Below, piece after piece: positions 1 to 8,981 of a DNA stretch of 64,000 nucleotides (positions are counted from its first letter, which is position 1; every line of letters starts with the position of its first letter). Source of the DNA: JACRAV01 sp964571235 (lineage in GTDB: Bacteria > Zixibacteria > MSB-5A5 > GN15 > FEB-12); the NCBI GenBank assembly GCA_964571235.1, contig CAZNAI010000001.1, positions 186,001 through 250,000 of the forward strand, in the 5' to 3' direction. The position numbers were made by a program, and so were the translations under genes. The notes beneath the pieces were generated by a model. It had not been told where the DNA came from. It saw only the letters and a list, made by a program, of their open reading frames with translations, and did no database searches.

Positions 1-75
1 TATTTCAAACCATTATCCACCATTCGTGAAGAGTTGGTAGCAACTTTGGATCACAACCAGTTGGAGATTTCCTGA
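1..75 (+). CDS. C-terminal end of an upstream gene (partial)
   Basis: Frame 1 is open from the first base of the window to a TGA at 73-75 and encodes the last 24 residues of a protein, ending HNQLEIS. The stop overlaps the ATG of the next gene by one base (TGATG), the arrangement of translationally coupled genes. This suggests the missing gene is in one operon with the trehalose glycosyltransferase that follows. The fragment is too short to name a family. Confidence 0.45.
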   Translation, partial: YFKPLSTIREELVATLDHNQLEIS

Positions 76-1310
76 TGCATACTTTGGCGGACTACGAGAA
101 AATAGTCGGCCCGGCGACTATCAGACAGTTGAAACAACTCGGCGAGCGACTTCGCGGGACTCGATTGGTTCACGTTAATTCCACACGCGAGGGGGGCGGC
201 GTCGCCGAGATTCTTTCGTGGATGATGCCGCTTATGCAAGAGGTCGGCCTGGACGTTTCATGGGAGGTCATCACCGGTCCCCCAAAATTCTACGAAATCA
301 CTAAGAGCATTCACAACGGCCTGCAGGGAATGCCCGTTTATCTCAGTCAGAACGACTGGAAGATCTTTCAGGACGTTAATGAGGATTGGGCCACGCGTAT
401 GAAAGATCGGCTGTGTGATGCCGATATTGTCATTGTTCATGATCCACAGCCCGCCCCCCTAATTCACTGGTGTAGAAATGGTCATAGCAAATGGATATGG
501 CGCGCCCACATCGATATCAGCCACCCCTATCGTCCGGTGTGGAAAAACCTCCGCCCGACCGTGGAGAAATATGACGCCAGTATTTTTTCGCTGAGTGCGT
601 TCGCCCAGCCACTTCCACACTGGCAGTATCTCATTCCGCCAAGCATTGATCCGCTTAGTGAGAAGAATTGCGACCTTTCAGAAGCCGAAATCAACGCTGT
701 GCGAAATGATTTTGATCTTGATCGGACCAGGCCCGTTCTGGTGCAAGTTTCCCGATTTGATCGCTTCAAAGACCCGGTCGGAGTCATTCGCGCGTACAAG
801 CTGGTGCGACAAGTCAGGCCAGTACAACTGGTGCTGGTGGGCGGTACAGCCACTGATGACCCGGAAGGTCAGGCTGTCTATAACGAAGTTGTGGAAGCGG
901 CTCACGGCGATTCTGACATTCATATAAGACTGCTACCGCCCGACGCTCATCGCACAATCAACGCTCTACAGCGAGCTGCCGATATTGTCATCCAGAAATC
1001 AACTAAGGAGGGATTCGGCCTGACAGTCACTGAGGCAATGTGGAAGGGCAAGCCCGTTATCGGTGGAGATACCGGCGGAATTCGACTTCAAGTTGTCAAT
1101 TTTCAAACCGGTTTTCTTGTGTCAACACCAGAAGGCGCGGCACATCGCATTAGATTTCTACTTGAGTATCAACGTCGACGCGACCGTATGGGACAAACTG
1201 CGAAAGAGTTTGTGCGTGAAAACTACTTGCTGACGCGCCACTTGCGAGAGTATCTGGCCCTGATATTTGTTTTGACCCGGTCGAAAGCTGAGCATATCCT
1301 GTACGTATGA
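75..1310 (+). CDS. treT: GT4 glycosyltransferase, TreT-like trehalose synthase
   Basis: A 411-residue GT-B glycosyltransferase of family GT4. Proteins of the TreT group make trehalose reversibly from an NDP-glucose and glucose in the cytoplasm. The N-terminal half carries the substrate loop TREGGGVAEIL (37-47), which is typical of TreT. The C-terminal half carries the GT4 donor-site motif with E312 and E320 (KEGFGLTVTE) followed by GKPVIGGDTGGI. Length fits the family. The ATG overlaps the stop of the partial upstream gene, and the gene's own stop overlaps the next ATG by 4 bp, so the three are probably co-expressed. The antiporter genes directly downstream make a compatible-solute or salt-stress role plausible. 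Another GT4 sugar acceptor cannot be excluded. Confidence 0.75.
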   Translation: MHTLADYEKIVGPATIRQLKQLGERLRGTRLVHVNSTREGGGVAEILSWMMPLMQEVGLDVSWEVITGPPKFYEITKSIHNGLQGMPVYLSQNDWKIFQDVNEDWATRMKDRLCDADIVIVHDPQPAPLIHWCRNGHSKWIWRAHIDISHPYRPVWKNLRPTVEKYDASIFSLSAFAQPLPHWQYLIPPSIDPLSEKNCDLSEAEINAVRNDFDLDRTRPVLVQVSRFDRFKDPVGVIRAYKLVRQVRPVQLVLVGGTATDDPEGQAVYNEVVEAAHGDSDIHIRLLPPDAHRTINALQRAADIVIQKSTKEGFGLTVTEAMWKGKPVIGGDTGGIRLQVVNFQTGFLVSTPEGAAHRIRFLLEYQRRRDRMGQTAKEFVRENYLLTRHLREYLALIFVLTRSKAEHILYV

Positions 1311-2521
1311 CGATGCTGAACTCCATAAGGGACTATCTGCGCCACCCCGAAGTGGCGTACATCCTTCTTATTTTGGCTATTTTCATAGTGCCCAAGATGC
1401 TTCAGCGTTTCCGGATTCCAGCAGCAATCAGCAGTTTCGCGCTCGGAGCTATCGCAGCCCTCGGCTTTGGGCTCTTCAACGGCGATGAAACCATTAAACT
1501 GCTGGCGACACTTGGAATAGTGTCGCTATTCCTGCATGCGGGTCTCGATATTAGCATCCCCGATTTGCGGAAACATGCGCGCGTACTCATTCAACACAGC
1601 GTACTCTTTGTTGCCCTGCTTTCTGTGACTGCTTTGGGGCTGGTGCTGGTTTCCCCCCTTTCATGGCGAGCAGGTACACTGGTAGCGCTGGCTTTGGTGA
1701 CCCCGTCAACAGGCTTCATCCTTGATTCGATCAAAGGGCTGGCCTTGTCCTCTGAGGAGCGCGACTGGATACGCCACAAGTCAATTGCCGCTGAGCTGGT
1801 CGCATTAGTTTTATTGTTTGTGGTTTTGCAGTCCCTTACCATTGAAACCTTCTTGATATCAGTGGCAATCATCTTGAGTCTTGTCATACTCATACCATTC
1901 CTGCTCAAGTTGTTTGCCAAGCGGATCGCACCTTTTGCGCCTAATTCCGAGTTTGCTTTTCTGATCATATTGGCGCTCGCGTGTGCCTTCGTCACAAAAC
2001 AGACCGGCACCTACTATCTGGTTGGCGCGTTTCTTGTGGGTGTCGCGGCCCAGCAGTTTCAGCGGCAAATTCCGACTGTCGCGTCGGATCGACTCATCGG
2101 CGCCGTTGAGTTGTTCGCTTCTTTCTTCGTACCTTTCTATTTCTTCTACAGCGGTGCGCTCGTATCCGGTCAGGATTTTCAGCGAGACGCCTGGTTCTTG
2201 GCGGTCTTGTTTGTAGCCATTATGCTTCCTATACGCATTCTGGTCGTTATATTGCACCGCCGACATGTATTGAAAGAGGGATTTAGCAAAGGAATGCGTG
2301 TGTCCATCCCCATGCTCCCTACCCTGGTCTTCACCTTGGTTCTCGCCCAGCTACTGAGGGACCGATTCGAATTGGTTGGATCTTTCTACGGTGCGCTTCT
2401 CATATATGCTGTAGCCAGCAGTTTGGTAGTGAGCTTCGTCTTCAAAAGCACCGAACCGGACTTTTCGGCGGACCTCTTGGAGGACGGATTGTCGAAGATT
2501 GGCAAGGGATCGCATAAGTAG
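1307..2521 (+). CDS. CPA2-type cation:proton antiporter
   Basis: A 404-residue, very hydrophobic inner-membrane protein with about 11-12 predicted membrane segments. It resembles the Na_H_Exchanger domain (PF00999, CPA2/Kef/NapA-like): an early segment with PAAISSFALGAIAALG, then LATLGIVSLFLHAGLDI, corresponding to the conserved L-F-x-x-G-L core of the family. No C-terminal TrkA-N or USP domain follows, so it would be a bare transport domain. The ATG overlaps the treT-like stop by 4 bp (ATGA), strong evidence of coupling. Expected function is exchange of Na+ or K+ for H+ at the cytoplasmic membrane. Ion specificity cannot be read from the sequence. Confidence 0.75.
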   Translation: MTMLNSIRDYLRHPEVAYILLILAIFIVPKMLQRFRIPAAISSFALGAIAALGFGLFNGDETIKLLATLGIVSLFLHAGLDISIPDLRKHARVLIQHSVLFVALLSVTALGLVLVSPLSWRAGTLVALALVTPSTGFILDSIKGLALSSEERDWIRHKSIAAELVALVLLFVVLQSLTIETFLISVAIILSLVILIPFLLKLFAKRIAPFAPNSEFAFLIILALACAFVTKQTGTYYLVGAFLVGVAAQQFQRQIPTVASDRLIGAVELFASFFVPFYFFYSGALVSGQDFQRDAWFLAVLFVAIMLPIRILVVILHRRHVLKEGFSKGMRVSIPMLPTLVFTLVLAQLLRDRFELVGSFYGALLIYAVASSLVVSFVFKSTEPDFSADLLEDGLSKIGKGSHK

Positions 2522-2568
2522 CGAAGATCGACAGAATCCAAAAAGTGTGGTACGAGCCAAAGAGCAAT

Positions 2569-3825
2569 ATGCACCCCTCCGTTACTGAAATTATCGGAAC
2601 CATTCTTTTCGCTCTGGCGGTAATTCACACCTTTTCAACCCGGTTCTTCGAAGAACTGGCCCACCGACAGACCAGACATGCTGGGGCTTGGCACTTGCTT
2701 GGTGAAGTTGAAATCGTGTTTGGATTCTGGGCTTCAGTGTTGATGCTGTTCATGCTTCTGACCAGCGGAAAGGGGGCCGTGATCACGTATTTGAATTCTT
2801 TGAGCTTCACTGAGCCGATGTTTGTGTTTGCCATCATGGTCGTAGCGGGGACTCGGCCGATTCTTCAGATGGCTACAGCGCTGGTGAACCGCTTGGGAAT
2901 CATGGTACCGCTGGGCGGGTCCGCCGGCATATACTTCTGCGCGTTAACATTCATGCCATTGCTGGGATCTTTTATTACCGAACCGGCCGCCATGACCGTG
3001 GCCGCGCTGACACTCCAAAGCATTCTGTTCAAGACAACGGCGTCTACGCGATTGAAGTATGCCACTTTGGGAGTGCTGTTCGTGAATATCTCTATTGGTG
3101 GCACCCTGACTCATTTCGCCGCTCCTCCGGTGCTCATGGTTTCTGCCAAGTGGGAGTGGGATCTTTCTTTCATGCTCACTCACTTTGGATACAAGGCGGT
3201 TCTTGCTGTCCTTGTCAACGCGCTAACGGTCACACTGTTTTTTGGTCGCGAGCTAAAGTCTTTACGCCCCGTGTCGAACGCTGAGGAAGCAAAGACTCCG
3301 GTACTCATTTCAATCATTCATCTGCTTTTTCTGATTGGAGTTGTCGCATTCGCCCATACGCCTCATGCCTTTATGGGCATATTCTTGTTGTTCTTGGGAT
3401 TTACCTCCGCGTATTCAAAGTATCAGGATCAATTAATACTAAGAGAGGGGCTCTTGGTGGCCTTCTTCCTGGCTGGGCTCGTCGTTATAGGCGGTTTACA
3501 GGGTTGGTGGCTACGGCCGCTACTGGGTAGTATGAGCGAAACAGCTGTATTCTTTGGCGCGGTGGGTTTGACTGCGTTCACTGACAACGCCGCACTGACC
3601 TATCTCGGATCACTCGTAGACGGAATCTCCGACAGCTTCAAATACGCTTTGGTGGCGGGGGCCGTCGTAGGCGGCGGTCTCACCGTAATCGCCAATGCGC
3701 CCAACCCGGCTGGATTTTCCATTTTACGCAAACACTTCCCCGATGGTGCAATAAGCCCCGCCTTCCTCGCTTTGGCCGCACTCCCGCCGACCGTTGTCGC
3801 ATTGGTGGCGTTCTGGCTCTTATGA
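2569..3825 (+). CDS. putative Na+/H+ antiporter (Na_H_antiport_2 family), copy 1
   Basis: A 418-residue polytopic membrane protein resembling the putative Na+/H+ antiporter family PF07399. Conserved stretches include FEELAHR near the N-terminus, LGSFITEPAAMTVAALTLQ, GGTLTHFAAPPVLMV and TDNAALTYLGSLVDG. An in-frame ATG lies 8 codons further upstream, but 2569 is chosen because the protein then begins MHP and has exactly the same length as its paralogue at 27756. It lies 47 bp behind the CPA2 antiporter on the same strand, so the two may be co-transcribed. Two unrelated antiporter families side by side downstream of a trehalose gene suggest ion homeostasis. Confidence 0.75.
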   Translation: MHPSVTEIIGTILFALAVIHTFSTRFFEELAHRQTRHAGAWHLLGEVEIVFGFWASVLMLFMLLTSGKGAVITYLNSLSFTEPMFVFAIMVVAGTRPILQMATALVNRLGIMVPLGGSAGIYFCALTFMPLLGSFITEPAAMTVAALTLQSILFKTTASTRLKYATLGVLFVNISIGGTLTHFAAPPVLMVSAKWEWDLSFMLTHFGYKAVLAVLVNALTVTLFFGRELKSLRPVSNAEEAKTPVLISIIHLLFLIGVVAFAHTPHAFMGIFLLFLGFTSAYSKYQDQLILREGLLVAFFLAGLVVIGGLQGWWLRPLLGSMSETAVFFGAVGLTAFTDNAALTYLGSLVDGISDSFKYALVAGAVVGGGLTVIANAPNPAGFSILRKHFPDGAISPAFLALAALPPTVVALVAFWLL

Positions 3826-4016
3826 AAATTCATCTCGGCGAACTCGGGGACCACAGTTATGCCGCATGTCGAAAGTGGTCCAGAAGAGCCCTGAAAGTTC
3901 TACTAACGTCCAGCCGGGGGAGCAACATAAGTCAATGATTCGCTTGTGTTTACATCAAATCGTAAACTTCGGCGTCGAACATCTCGGAACCGCTCTTTCA
4001 TCTCCAGGCCATTAGA

Positions 4017-4044
4017 TTGACAGAGCGCCCTTCCTCCATATCTT
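4017..4044 (+). promoter_or_regulatory. predicted sigma-70-type promoter before the GH1 gene
   Basis: A perfect -35 TTGACA (4017-4022) is followed after 16 bp by TATCTT (4039-4044). The expected start of transcription is about 7 bp later, at or next to the ATG of the glycosidase at 4051, and no Shine-Dalgarno sequence is visible before that ATG, so the mRNA could be leaderless. The -35 sits in the string CATTAGATTGACA, which recurs at 24048-24058 region before another gene. Confidence 0.35.
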
Positions 4045-4050
4045 CACTTA

Positions 4051-5322
4051 ATGTCCGAACTCCAAAACAAATTCCTCTGGGGTGTGGCGACATCCGCGTA
4101 CCAAGTTGAAGGCGGAATAACCAACGACCAATCGCAGTTTGTACAAAGCGGCCGAAGATCAAAAAAGCCGACGGCAGAATTCGACGCCGGTCTAGCGACC
4201 GATCACTGGTCGAGATGGGAGTCGGACTTCCAACTTCTGAGTGAATTGGGGGTCAACAGTTATCGTTTCTCGATTGAGTGGGCGCGATTAGAACCGGAGC
4301 GGGGCCAATTCGACACTGCCGCGTTCGATCAGTACAGCAGAATGATCGATAGGCTACTGGATCTTGGCATCACGCCTATGCTGACTCTGCACCACTTCAC
4401 TCATCCAACCTGGTTTCACCAGCAAACACCCTGGCACTCGCCCGATTCAATCTCCGCGTTCAATGATTTCGTCAGGGAGGTTAACAGGCGATTGCTCGAC
4501 CGAGTCCCGTATCTGGTGACGCTCAATGAACCGCTGGTTTGGCTATTGGCCGGCTACGGCGACGCGCAGTTCCCTCCGGCGGAGCGAAACTTAACGCGCA
4601 TGATGGATAGTCTTTGCAACATGCTTACCGCACATCGAGAAACCTACGACTTTTTTAAAGAACGGCATCCTTTGATGCACATCGGAATTGCCCATAACAT
4701 GATAGCGTTCCGGCGTGCACGCCAAGCCAGCATGCTTGATGGAGAAATCAAGCGTCGCCTTCACCGGTTTTACAATCTCCTCATTCCACGCGCCTTCACG
4801 ACCAATCGCGTTGAGTTCCGGTTTCCCCTCGTGCTCAACTACAATCGGCAGGTGCAACTCGACAACAAGATCGATTTCTGGGGAGTAAACTACTACTACA
4901 GAATGCACGTGAAGTTTCGGCTCCGACCCTTTCGACCATTTGACATGCTCTTTGTCCCCAGATCAAAGCATGGATTATCTGAACTGGGCTGGGAGATTTA
5001 CCCGCGCGGATTGTACAAGGCCTGCCGCTGGCTCAGATTTACCGACAAGCCTGTCATTGTCACCGAGAATGGTATTGCAACCGACGATGATTCCAAACGG
5101 GTCAGGTTCTTGGAGCGGCACTTACATTTCGTGGAAGAGTTGCGCAGGGAAGGTGTCCCGATCAATGGTTACTTCCACTGGTCGCTGACGGACAATTTTG
5201 AGTGGTTGCTTGGGACAAAGGCCCGATTCGGGCTGTATCACGTCGACTATGACGACGAACTCAAACGCACTCTCAAACCCAGCGGGCGCTTCTACGCTAA
5301 CCATATCGAAACGCATCCATGA
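4051..5322 (+). CDS. glycoside hydrolase family 1 (beta-glycosidase)
   Basis: A 423-residue GH1 (beta/alpha)8-barrel enzyme. The N-terminal FLWGVATSAYQVEGG is the GH1 signature. The acid/base glutamate is E160 in TLNEP and the nucleophile is E339 in VTENG; the C-terminal GYFHWSLTDNFEW forms the aglycone/sugar-binding wall. All catalytic residues are present, so a retaining beta-glucosidase, beta-galactosidase or similar activity is expected. No signal peptide is seen, which places the enzyme in the cytoplasm. It follows a 225-bp gap and has its own predicted promoter. Its physiological substrate is unknown; the neighbouring GT21-like glycosyltransferase raises the possibility of a glycolipid substrate, which is only inference. 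Confidence 0.9.
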   Translation: MSELQNKFLWGVATSAYQVEGGITNDQSQFVQSGRRSKKPTAEFDAGLATDHWSRWESDFQLLSELGVNSYRFSIEWARLEPERGQFDTAAFDQYSRMIDRLLDLGITPMLTLHHFTHPTWFHQQTPWHSPDSISAFNDFVREVNRRLLDRVPYLVTLNEPLVWLLAGYGDAQFPPAERNLTRMMDSLCNMLTAHRETYDFFKERHPLMHIGIAHNMIAFRRARQASMLDGEIKRRLHRFYNLLIPRAFTTNRVEFRFPLVLNYNRQVQLDNKIDFWGVNYYYRMHVKFRLRPFRPFDMLFVPRSKHGLSELGWEIYPRGLYKACRWLRFTDKPVIVTENGIATDDDSKRVRFLERHLHFVEELRREGVPINGYFHWSLTDNFEWLLGTKARFGLYHVDYDDELKRTLKPSGRFYANHIETHP

Positions 5323-5424
5323 CCGAACTTTGACCAAAAATTCGCAATCACACTGTCAACAACTAACGCCCGACTAACGCAAGATATCCACATTTGCCGC
5401 GACCAACCGAAGGAGGAACCGGTC

Positions 5425-6669
5425 ATGGCAAGCGTACTACAGATCATTCTCTTTGCCGCATCGGCCGTTGGCATAGCATTCTCCGCACTCGCGATCATTC
5501 TTCTGAAAAGTGCCCGAAGGCAGTCGGAGGCGACTAAGTGGGCGCGACTGTCCCTCCCTCCCATCTCGGTTTTCAAGCCACTCAAGGAAGTCGACGAAGA
5601 CCTCGAACGGAATCTCCGCACATTTTTCCAGCTCGACTATCCCAAATTCGAATTGATCTTCGGCGTGGAAGATTCGACCGATCCCGCTATTTCGATTGTA
5701 AAGAAACTTTGCCGCGAGTTTCCGCAATGCCAAACACGATTGGTTATCGACGCGACCCGTATCGGTCACAATCCCAAAGTGAACAATCTCTCTAACATGA
5801 GTCGAGTGGCTTCACATGATTTCTGGGTCATTAGTGACAGCAACGTCCGGGTAGATCCTGACTATCTCGCTGACCTTATGGGGCACATGCAAACTTCGAA
5901 TGTTGGTCTGGTAACGTCGGTTATTATGGGAGTCGGGGGCAGATCGCTTGGAGCGCGGCTGGAAAACCTTCACCTAAATACTCTGATCCTCGGCGCTACG
6001 CTCGTCGTGAACGGCTTTTCAGACATCCCAGTCTCAATTGGAAAGTCGATGCTACTGCGCCGCGAGACAATCAAGCAATTGGGTGGATTTGAGGCGTTTG
6101 CAAGCTTCCTGCTTGAGGATGCCCTGCTGGGACAACGTATTCGTTCATCGGGTCTGACCACGCAAACCACAATTCGACCCGTACACAACGTGAATTCGAA
6201 TATATCGGTGAGCAAATTTGTCGGCCGGCACTTTCGCTGGGGAGTGGGTCGCTTCTGGCTAAGCCCGACTTCGTATCTAGGCGAAATATTCTCAAATTCT
6301 GTTTTCGTTGCGCTTGCAGGAGTCTTCATAGATCCAACTCCGGTTACCATTGCGGTAGCGTCGACCGTCGTACTGACCAAGACTACTCTTGATCTATTCC
6401 TGTGCCGGTCATTCGGAGGCGTTACGAGCGCATTGGAATGTGCCGTGCTTCCCATTAAAGACTTGATGATTGCCGGAATTTGGTTCGCTCCCTTCTTTAC
6501 AAGGCATGTAAATTGGCGCGGGAATAACATAAGAGTAGGCAAACTGTCGCAGGCAACTCTCGTCAGGTCGCTCGACTCATTTGGAACGAAACCACCGCAT
6601 TACGTCAACTCGATTATAGAAAGTCGCAAATCAGTTGTCACCGAGACAACTGCTCAGGCGTGGGGATGA
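5425..6669 (+). CDS. GT21-like ceramide glucosyltransferase / HpnI-type glycosyltransferase
   Basis: A 414-residue membrane-anchored GT-A glycosyltransferase. One hydrophobic segment lies at about residues 4-25 and further membrane segments lie in the C-terminal third. The GT21 motifs are visible: the D1/D2 region ISDSN at D138, LLEDALLGQ with E231/D232, and the processive-type motif H-F-R-W ending at W272. This family adds a sugar or amino sugar to lipids such as ceramide, diacylglycerol or hopanoids (HpnI) at the cytoplasmic membrane. A strong Shine-Dalgarno (AAGGAGG) precedes the ATG. It overlaps the next gene by 4 bp. No hopanoid genes are in the window, so the acceptor is open. Confidence 0.75.
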   Translation: MASVLQIILFAASAVGIAFSALAIILLKSARRQSEATKWARLSLPPISVFKPLKEVDEDLERNLRTFFQLDYPKFELIFGVEDSTDPAISIVKKLCREFPQCQTRLVIDATRIGHNPKVNNLSNMSRVASHDFWVISDSNVRVDPDYLADLMGHMQTSNVGLVTSVIMGVGGRSLGARLENLHLNTLILGATLVVNGFSDIPVSIGKSMLLRRETIKQLGGFEAFASFLLEDALLGQRIRSSGLTTQTTIRPVHNVNSNISVSKFVGRHFRWGVGRFWLSPTSYLGEIFSNSVFVALAGVFIDPTPVTIAVASTVVLTKTTLDLFLCRSFGGVTSALECAVLPIKDLMIAGIWFAPFFTRHVNWRGNNIRVGKLSQATLVRSLDSFGTKPPHYVNSIIESRKSVVTETTAQAWG

Positions 6670-7712
6670 CGATGCAAGTTGCCTCTTCGCACATGCGTCA
6701 TCTGCAAACGACTGAATCAACTCACGATTTGTTTGCGTCATCGCGCGAACGTGCCCACCTGACTGTGTCCGATCTGATCGCCGACCATTCTCGAATCGAT
6801 ATTCAATCCGGCGGGGGAACGGCCACTCCGATTCCGGCTCGTTGGTCACCGGTCCTGGGGAAGTCCGATGTGCTTGTTCTGATCCCCGACATGCATATGT
6901 TTCTTCACCACAGCAACCTTGATAATTTCAAGTTTGGCGCTGAGTCGATGTTGCACCTTCTTCAGTACCTGTTGGCATTGAAACGCGCGATGGAATCGGA
7001 CGGCCTGACTTTGAGCGTCTTTCAATTGGGTGACATGTATGAACTCTGTTACCCAGATTCGTACGGAAGGCGTGTGCGGGTAGATGATATCATTCGCTCT
7101 CATCCCCTCTACGGCGAAATCGCCCGGCTCTTCACTATCCTTGGAACTCGCTATGTGGCCGGCAATCACGATGTCTATTTTCATCGCCGCAACGGGAACT
7201 CGTTTGCCACAACCCACGGCGACGTACTTTTGGAACATGGCTTTTCTGCTGATCGCTGGTACCACTTCACCGATCCGACCAGAATCGGCTGGGATTTGAC
7301 CTCACTGGGCCTTCTGGCAGTCCGGCAAACGGAATCACATCTGCATAGATTGCGTCGTTCGTTTGGATTGCTGGAGTCCGACGACCACGCGGCAATTGGT
7401 GTGACCTCTGGAGAAATTGAGCGCTGTGATTTTCCTCAAAGGTCTGCCTACCCAAGTAGAACTATTCGGCACTACTCGCATCGTCTATCGAAGATGCACT
7501 GGTTTGAGCGACCGCGCATTTGTGCTGTGGCCCATACACACACGCCAATGCTCGACCCCAATTTTATGAACGGTGAATGTATCTTTGTGGATGCCGGCGC
7601 GTGGACCGAGGGACGTTCCGATTTCGCTCTTATCACCAACGCCGAGATTGCGGTCTGCCGGTACCGACGAACGCCGAGAACATTTGACGAAGTGGCTCTT
7701 CGCTCTGCGTGA
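6666..7712 (+). CDS. calcineurin-like metallophosphoesterase
   Basis: A 348-residue phosphoesterase with the dinuclear-metal motifs in order: PDMHMF (about 75-80), GDMYE (D123), GNHD (N167-D169) and the C-terminal AHTHT (H290, H292). The start is placed at the ATG that overlaps the glycosyltransferase stop (ATGA), rather than the GTG two codons upstream. The translational coupling to a lipid glycosyltransferase suggests a phosphatase acting on a lipid or sugar-phosphate intermediate, as LpxH-type enzymes do, but the substrate cannot be read. There is no signal peptide, so it is cytoplasmic. A short inverted repeat GCTCTTC/GAAGAGC covers the stop codon (7695-7717) but has no T-run. Confidence 0.75.
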   Translation: MTMQVASSHMRHLQTTESTHDLFASSRERAHLTVSDLIADHSRIDIQSGGGTATPIPARWSPVLGKSDVLVLIPDMHMFLHHSNLDNFKFGAESMLHLLQYLLALKRAMESDGLTLSVFQLGDMYELCYPDSYGRRVRVDDIIRSHPLYGEIARLFTILGTRYVAGNHDVYFHRRNGNSFATTHGDVLLEHGFSADRWYHFTDPTRIGWDLTSLGLLAVRQTESHLHRLRRSFGLLESDDHAAIGVTSGEIERCDFPQRSAYPSRTIRHYSHRLSKMHWFERPRICAVAHTHTPMLDPNFMNGECIFVDAGAWTEGRSDFALITNAEIAVCRYRRTPRTFDEVALRSA

Positions 7713-7739
7713 AGAGCGACCGCATTTGAATAGGCAACC

Positions 7740-8012
7740 TCAGTTATTCTCTGGCGCTCCCGGATTCGAAAGCGCTTTCAACCTGACAAGTTGCGTAACA
7801 AGCTCTCTATCCGGTTCCAGGCCGCTGGCATTCATAAGACGGTCTTGTACGCCCTCCAGCCACTGGGTCCAACCTTGCGCGTCGGTGGAAAGGGTCAGAC
7901 GCTCGTTTCCCGCGAGAATCTGCTTACGGTTGTTGACTCCGAATCGAAAGTCCAGTCGGTCGGCAAATCGCCGAAGATGTTCAAAAGAAGCCGAGTGATT
8001 GTATTCCACCAT
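7740..8012 (-). CDS. small protein at the end of the polyphosphate operon, function unknown
   Basis: A 90-residue open frame on the minus strand, 18 bp after the CHAD gene. It is supported by a good Shine-Dalgarno AAAGGTGAG about 9 bases before the ATG, by its position as the last gene of a tight operon, and by ending just before the convergent phosphoesterase gene without overlap. The protein is hydrophilic, with an HLRRFADRLDFRFGV stretch and many charged residues, and no signal peptide or membrane segment. I do not recognise a family. By context it could assist the CHAD or polyphosphate enzymes. Confidence 0.55.
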   Translation of the reverse strand: MVEYNHSASFEHLRRFADRLDFRFGVNNRKQILAGNERLTLSTDAQGWTQWLEGVQDRLMNASGLEPDRELVTQLVRLKALSNPGAPENN

Positions 8013-8030
8013 ACCTATCCACTCACCTTT

Positions 8031-8981
8031 CTACTGCAAACTGAGATGTTTATTTCTTTCGACATTGCCCGATTCGCGCACGCCCGCCAAGAAGCCGTTA
8101 ACGACCATCGATAATTCGTTCTGAAGTGTTGGCAGTCCAACTAAGAATTGTGACTTGAGCCTCTTGCGGCGGATTTTGAGCTCTTCGCCAAAGCCGCCGG
8201 CCTGCTTCAGGTCGATTCGACTCGGCAATTTGGCCGAAACCGCGAAGGCGGACAGCTTCTCTTCGGTCAACGTCAAATCGCGCCATTTACCGAGCAGGGC
8301 GGTTACTCGCTGAAGCGAGCACGCGAAATTTGTTATTTGTACTCTTTCACCGAAACAGACCTGCCAGATTTCCAGCGTGTACTTGAGCGTCTTTGCCGAT
8401 TTGCGATATTCATGCAATCGGCTCGCGTTCCAAGCATCTTGATCGCCGGGCCTTGCCAGCTTGTTGGCGAGATTGAGGACTCTGTGAACTACGAGAGCGC
8501 GAAACTGAGTGTCGGATAACCCATCAAGCGACTTGTCGACAGATTGGCGCACTTTGTTTGCAGAGAGCACTGAATACTCTTTCGTTGCCACTTCAAAACA
8601 CACTCGATGCTTGAGCTCGGTGTGCTTAAGACAATTGAGAAAACCGCTGGTGTCGAATTCGGAAAGATGGGCCAGTGCAATCTCCTGACATATGTCAATA
8701 TCACGCAAGGTACCGGCAGATTTGTACAGTTGCCGTGGGACAGCGAGACCCTCAACCGCCGCTGGAGCGATATCCGCAAACTTGAGGACTCCGATCAGGG
8801 CGCGGCGCTGTTTGGTCTCGGTCCTGAACTGGTGAATTCCCTCAACGGCATAGTACATCCGAGCTCTGTCAAAGGCCGCGACGAGCAGGCGGGCGCGACG
8901 GTAGGCGAATTCGATCAGTCGCGCTTTGGACGAAACAGAAGGGCGCTTAGAGGTCGATATGTTCGGATTTGACTTTTTCAT
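8031..8981 (-). CDS. CHAD domain protein (polyphosphate-associated)
   Basis: A protein of about 316 residues consisting essentially of one CHAD domain, an all-helical fold rich in conserved histidine and basic residues. Recognisable elements are YAVEGIHQFRTETKQRRALIG near the N-terminus and ASRLHEYRKSAKTLKYTLEIW in the middle, the two CHAD signature helices with H-x-x-R/K repeats. CHAD proteins bind inorganic polyphosphate and can localise to polyphosphate granules, which fits its place behind ppk1 and ppx. The start is uncertain: the frame is open to 9026, but ATG 8981 gives a modest 35-bp overlap with ppx and removes a non-conserved Cys-rich leader. Confidence 0.8.
   Translation of the reverse strand: MKKSNPNISTSKRPSVSSKARLIEFAYRRARLLVAAFDRARMYYAVEGIHQFRTETKQRRALIGVLKFADIAPAAVEGLAVPRQLYKSAGTLRDIDICQEIALAHLSEFDTSGFLNCLKHTELKHRVCFEVATKEYSVLSANKVRQSVDKSLDGLSDTQFRALVVHRVLNLANKLARPGDQDAWNASRLHEYRKSAKTLKYTLEIWQVCFGERVQITNFACSLQRVTALLGKWRDLTLTEEKLSAFAVSAKLPSRIDLKQAGGFGEELKIRRKRLKSQFLVGLPTLQNELSMVVNGFLAGVRESGNVERNKHLSLQ

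Noticed and set aside
5970..6542. 190-codon minus-strand frame
   Set aside because: Lies wholly inside the GT21-type glycosyltransferase, whose motifs are intact.
7695..7717. Inverted repeat at the end of the metallophosphoesterase gene as a terminator
   Set aside because: Only 7-bp arms, a 9-base loop, overlapping the stop codon and no T-run.
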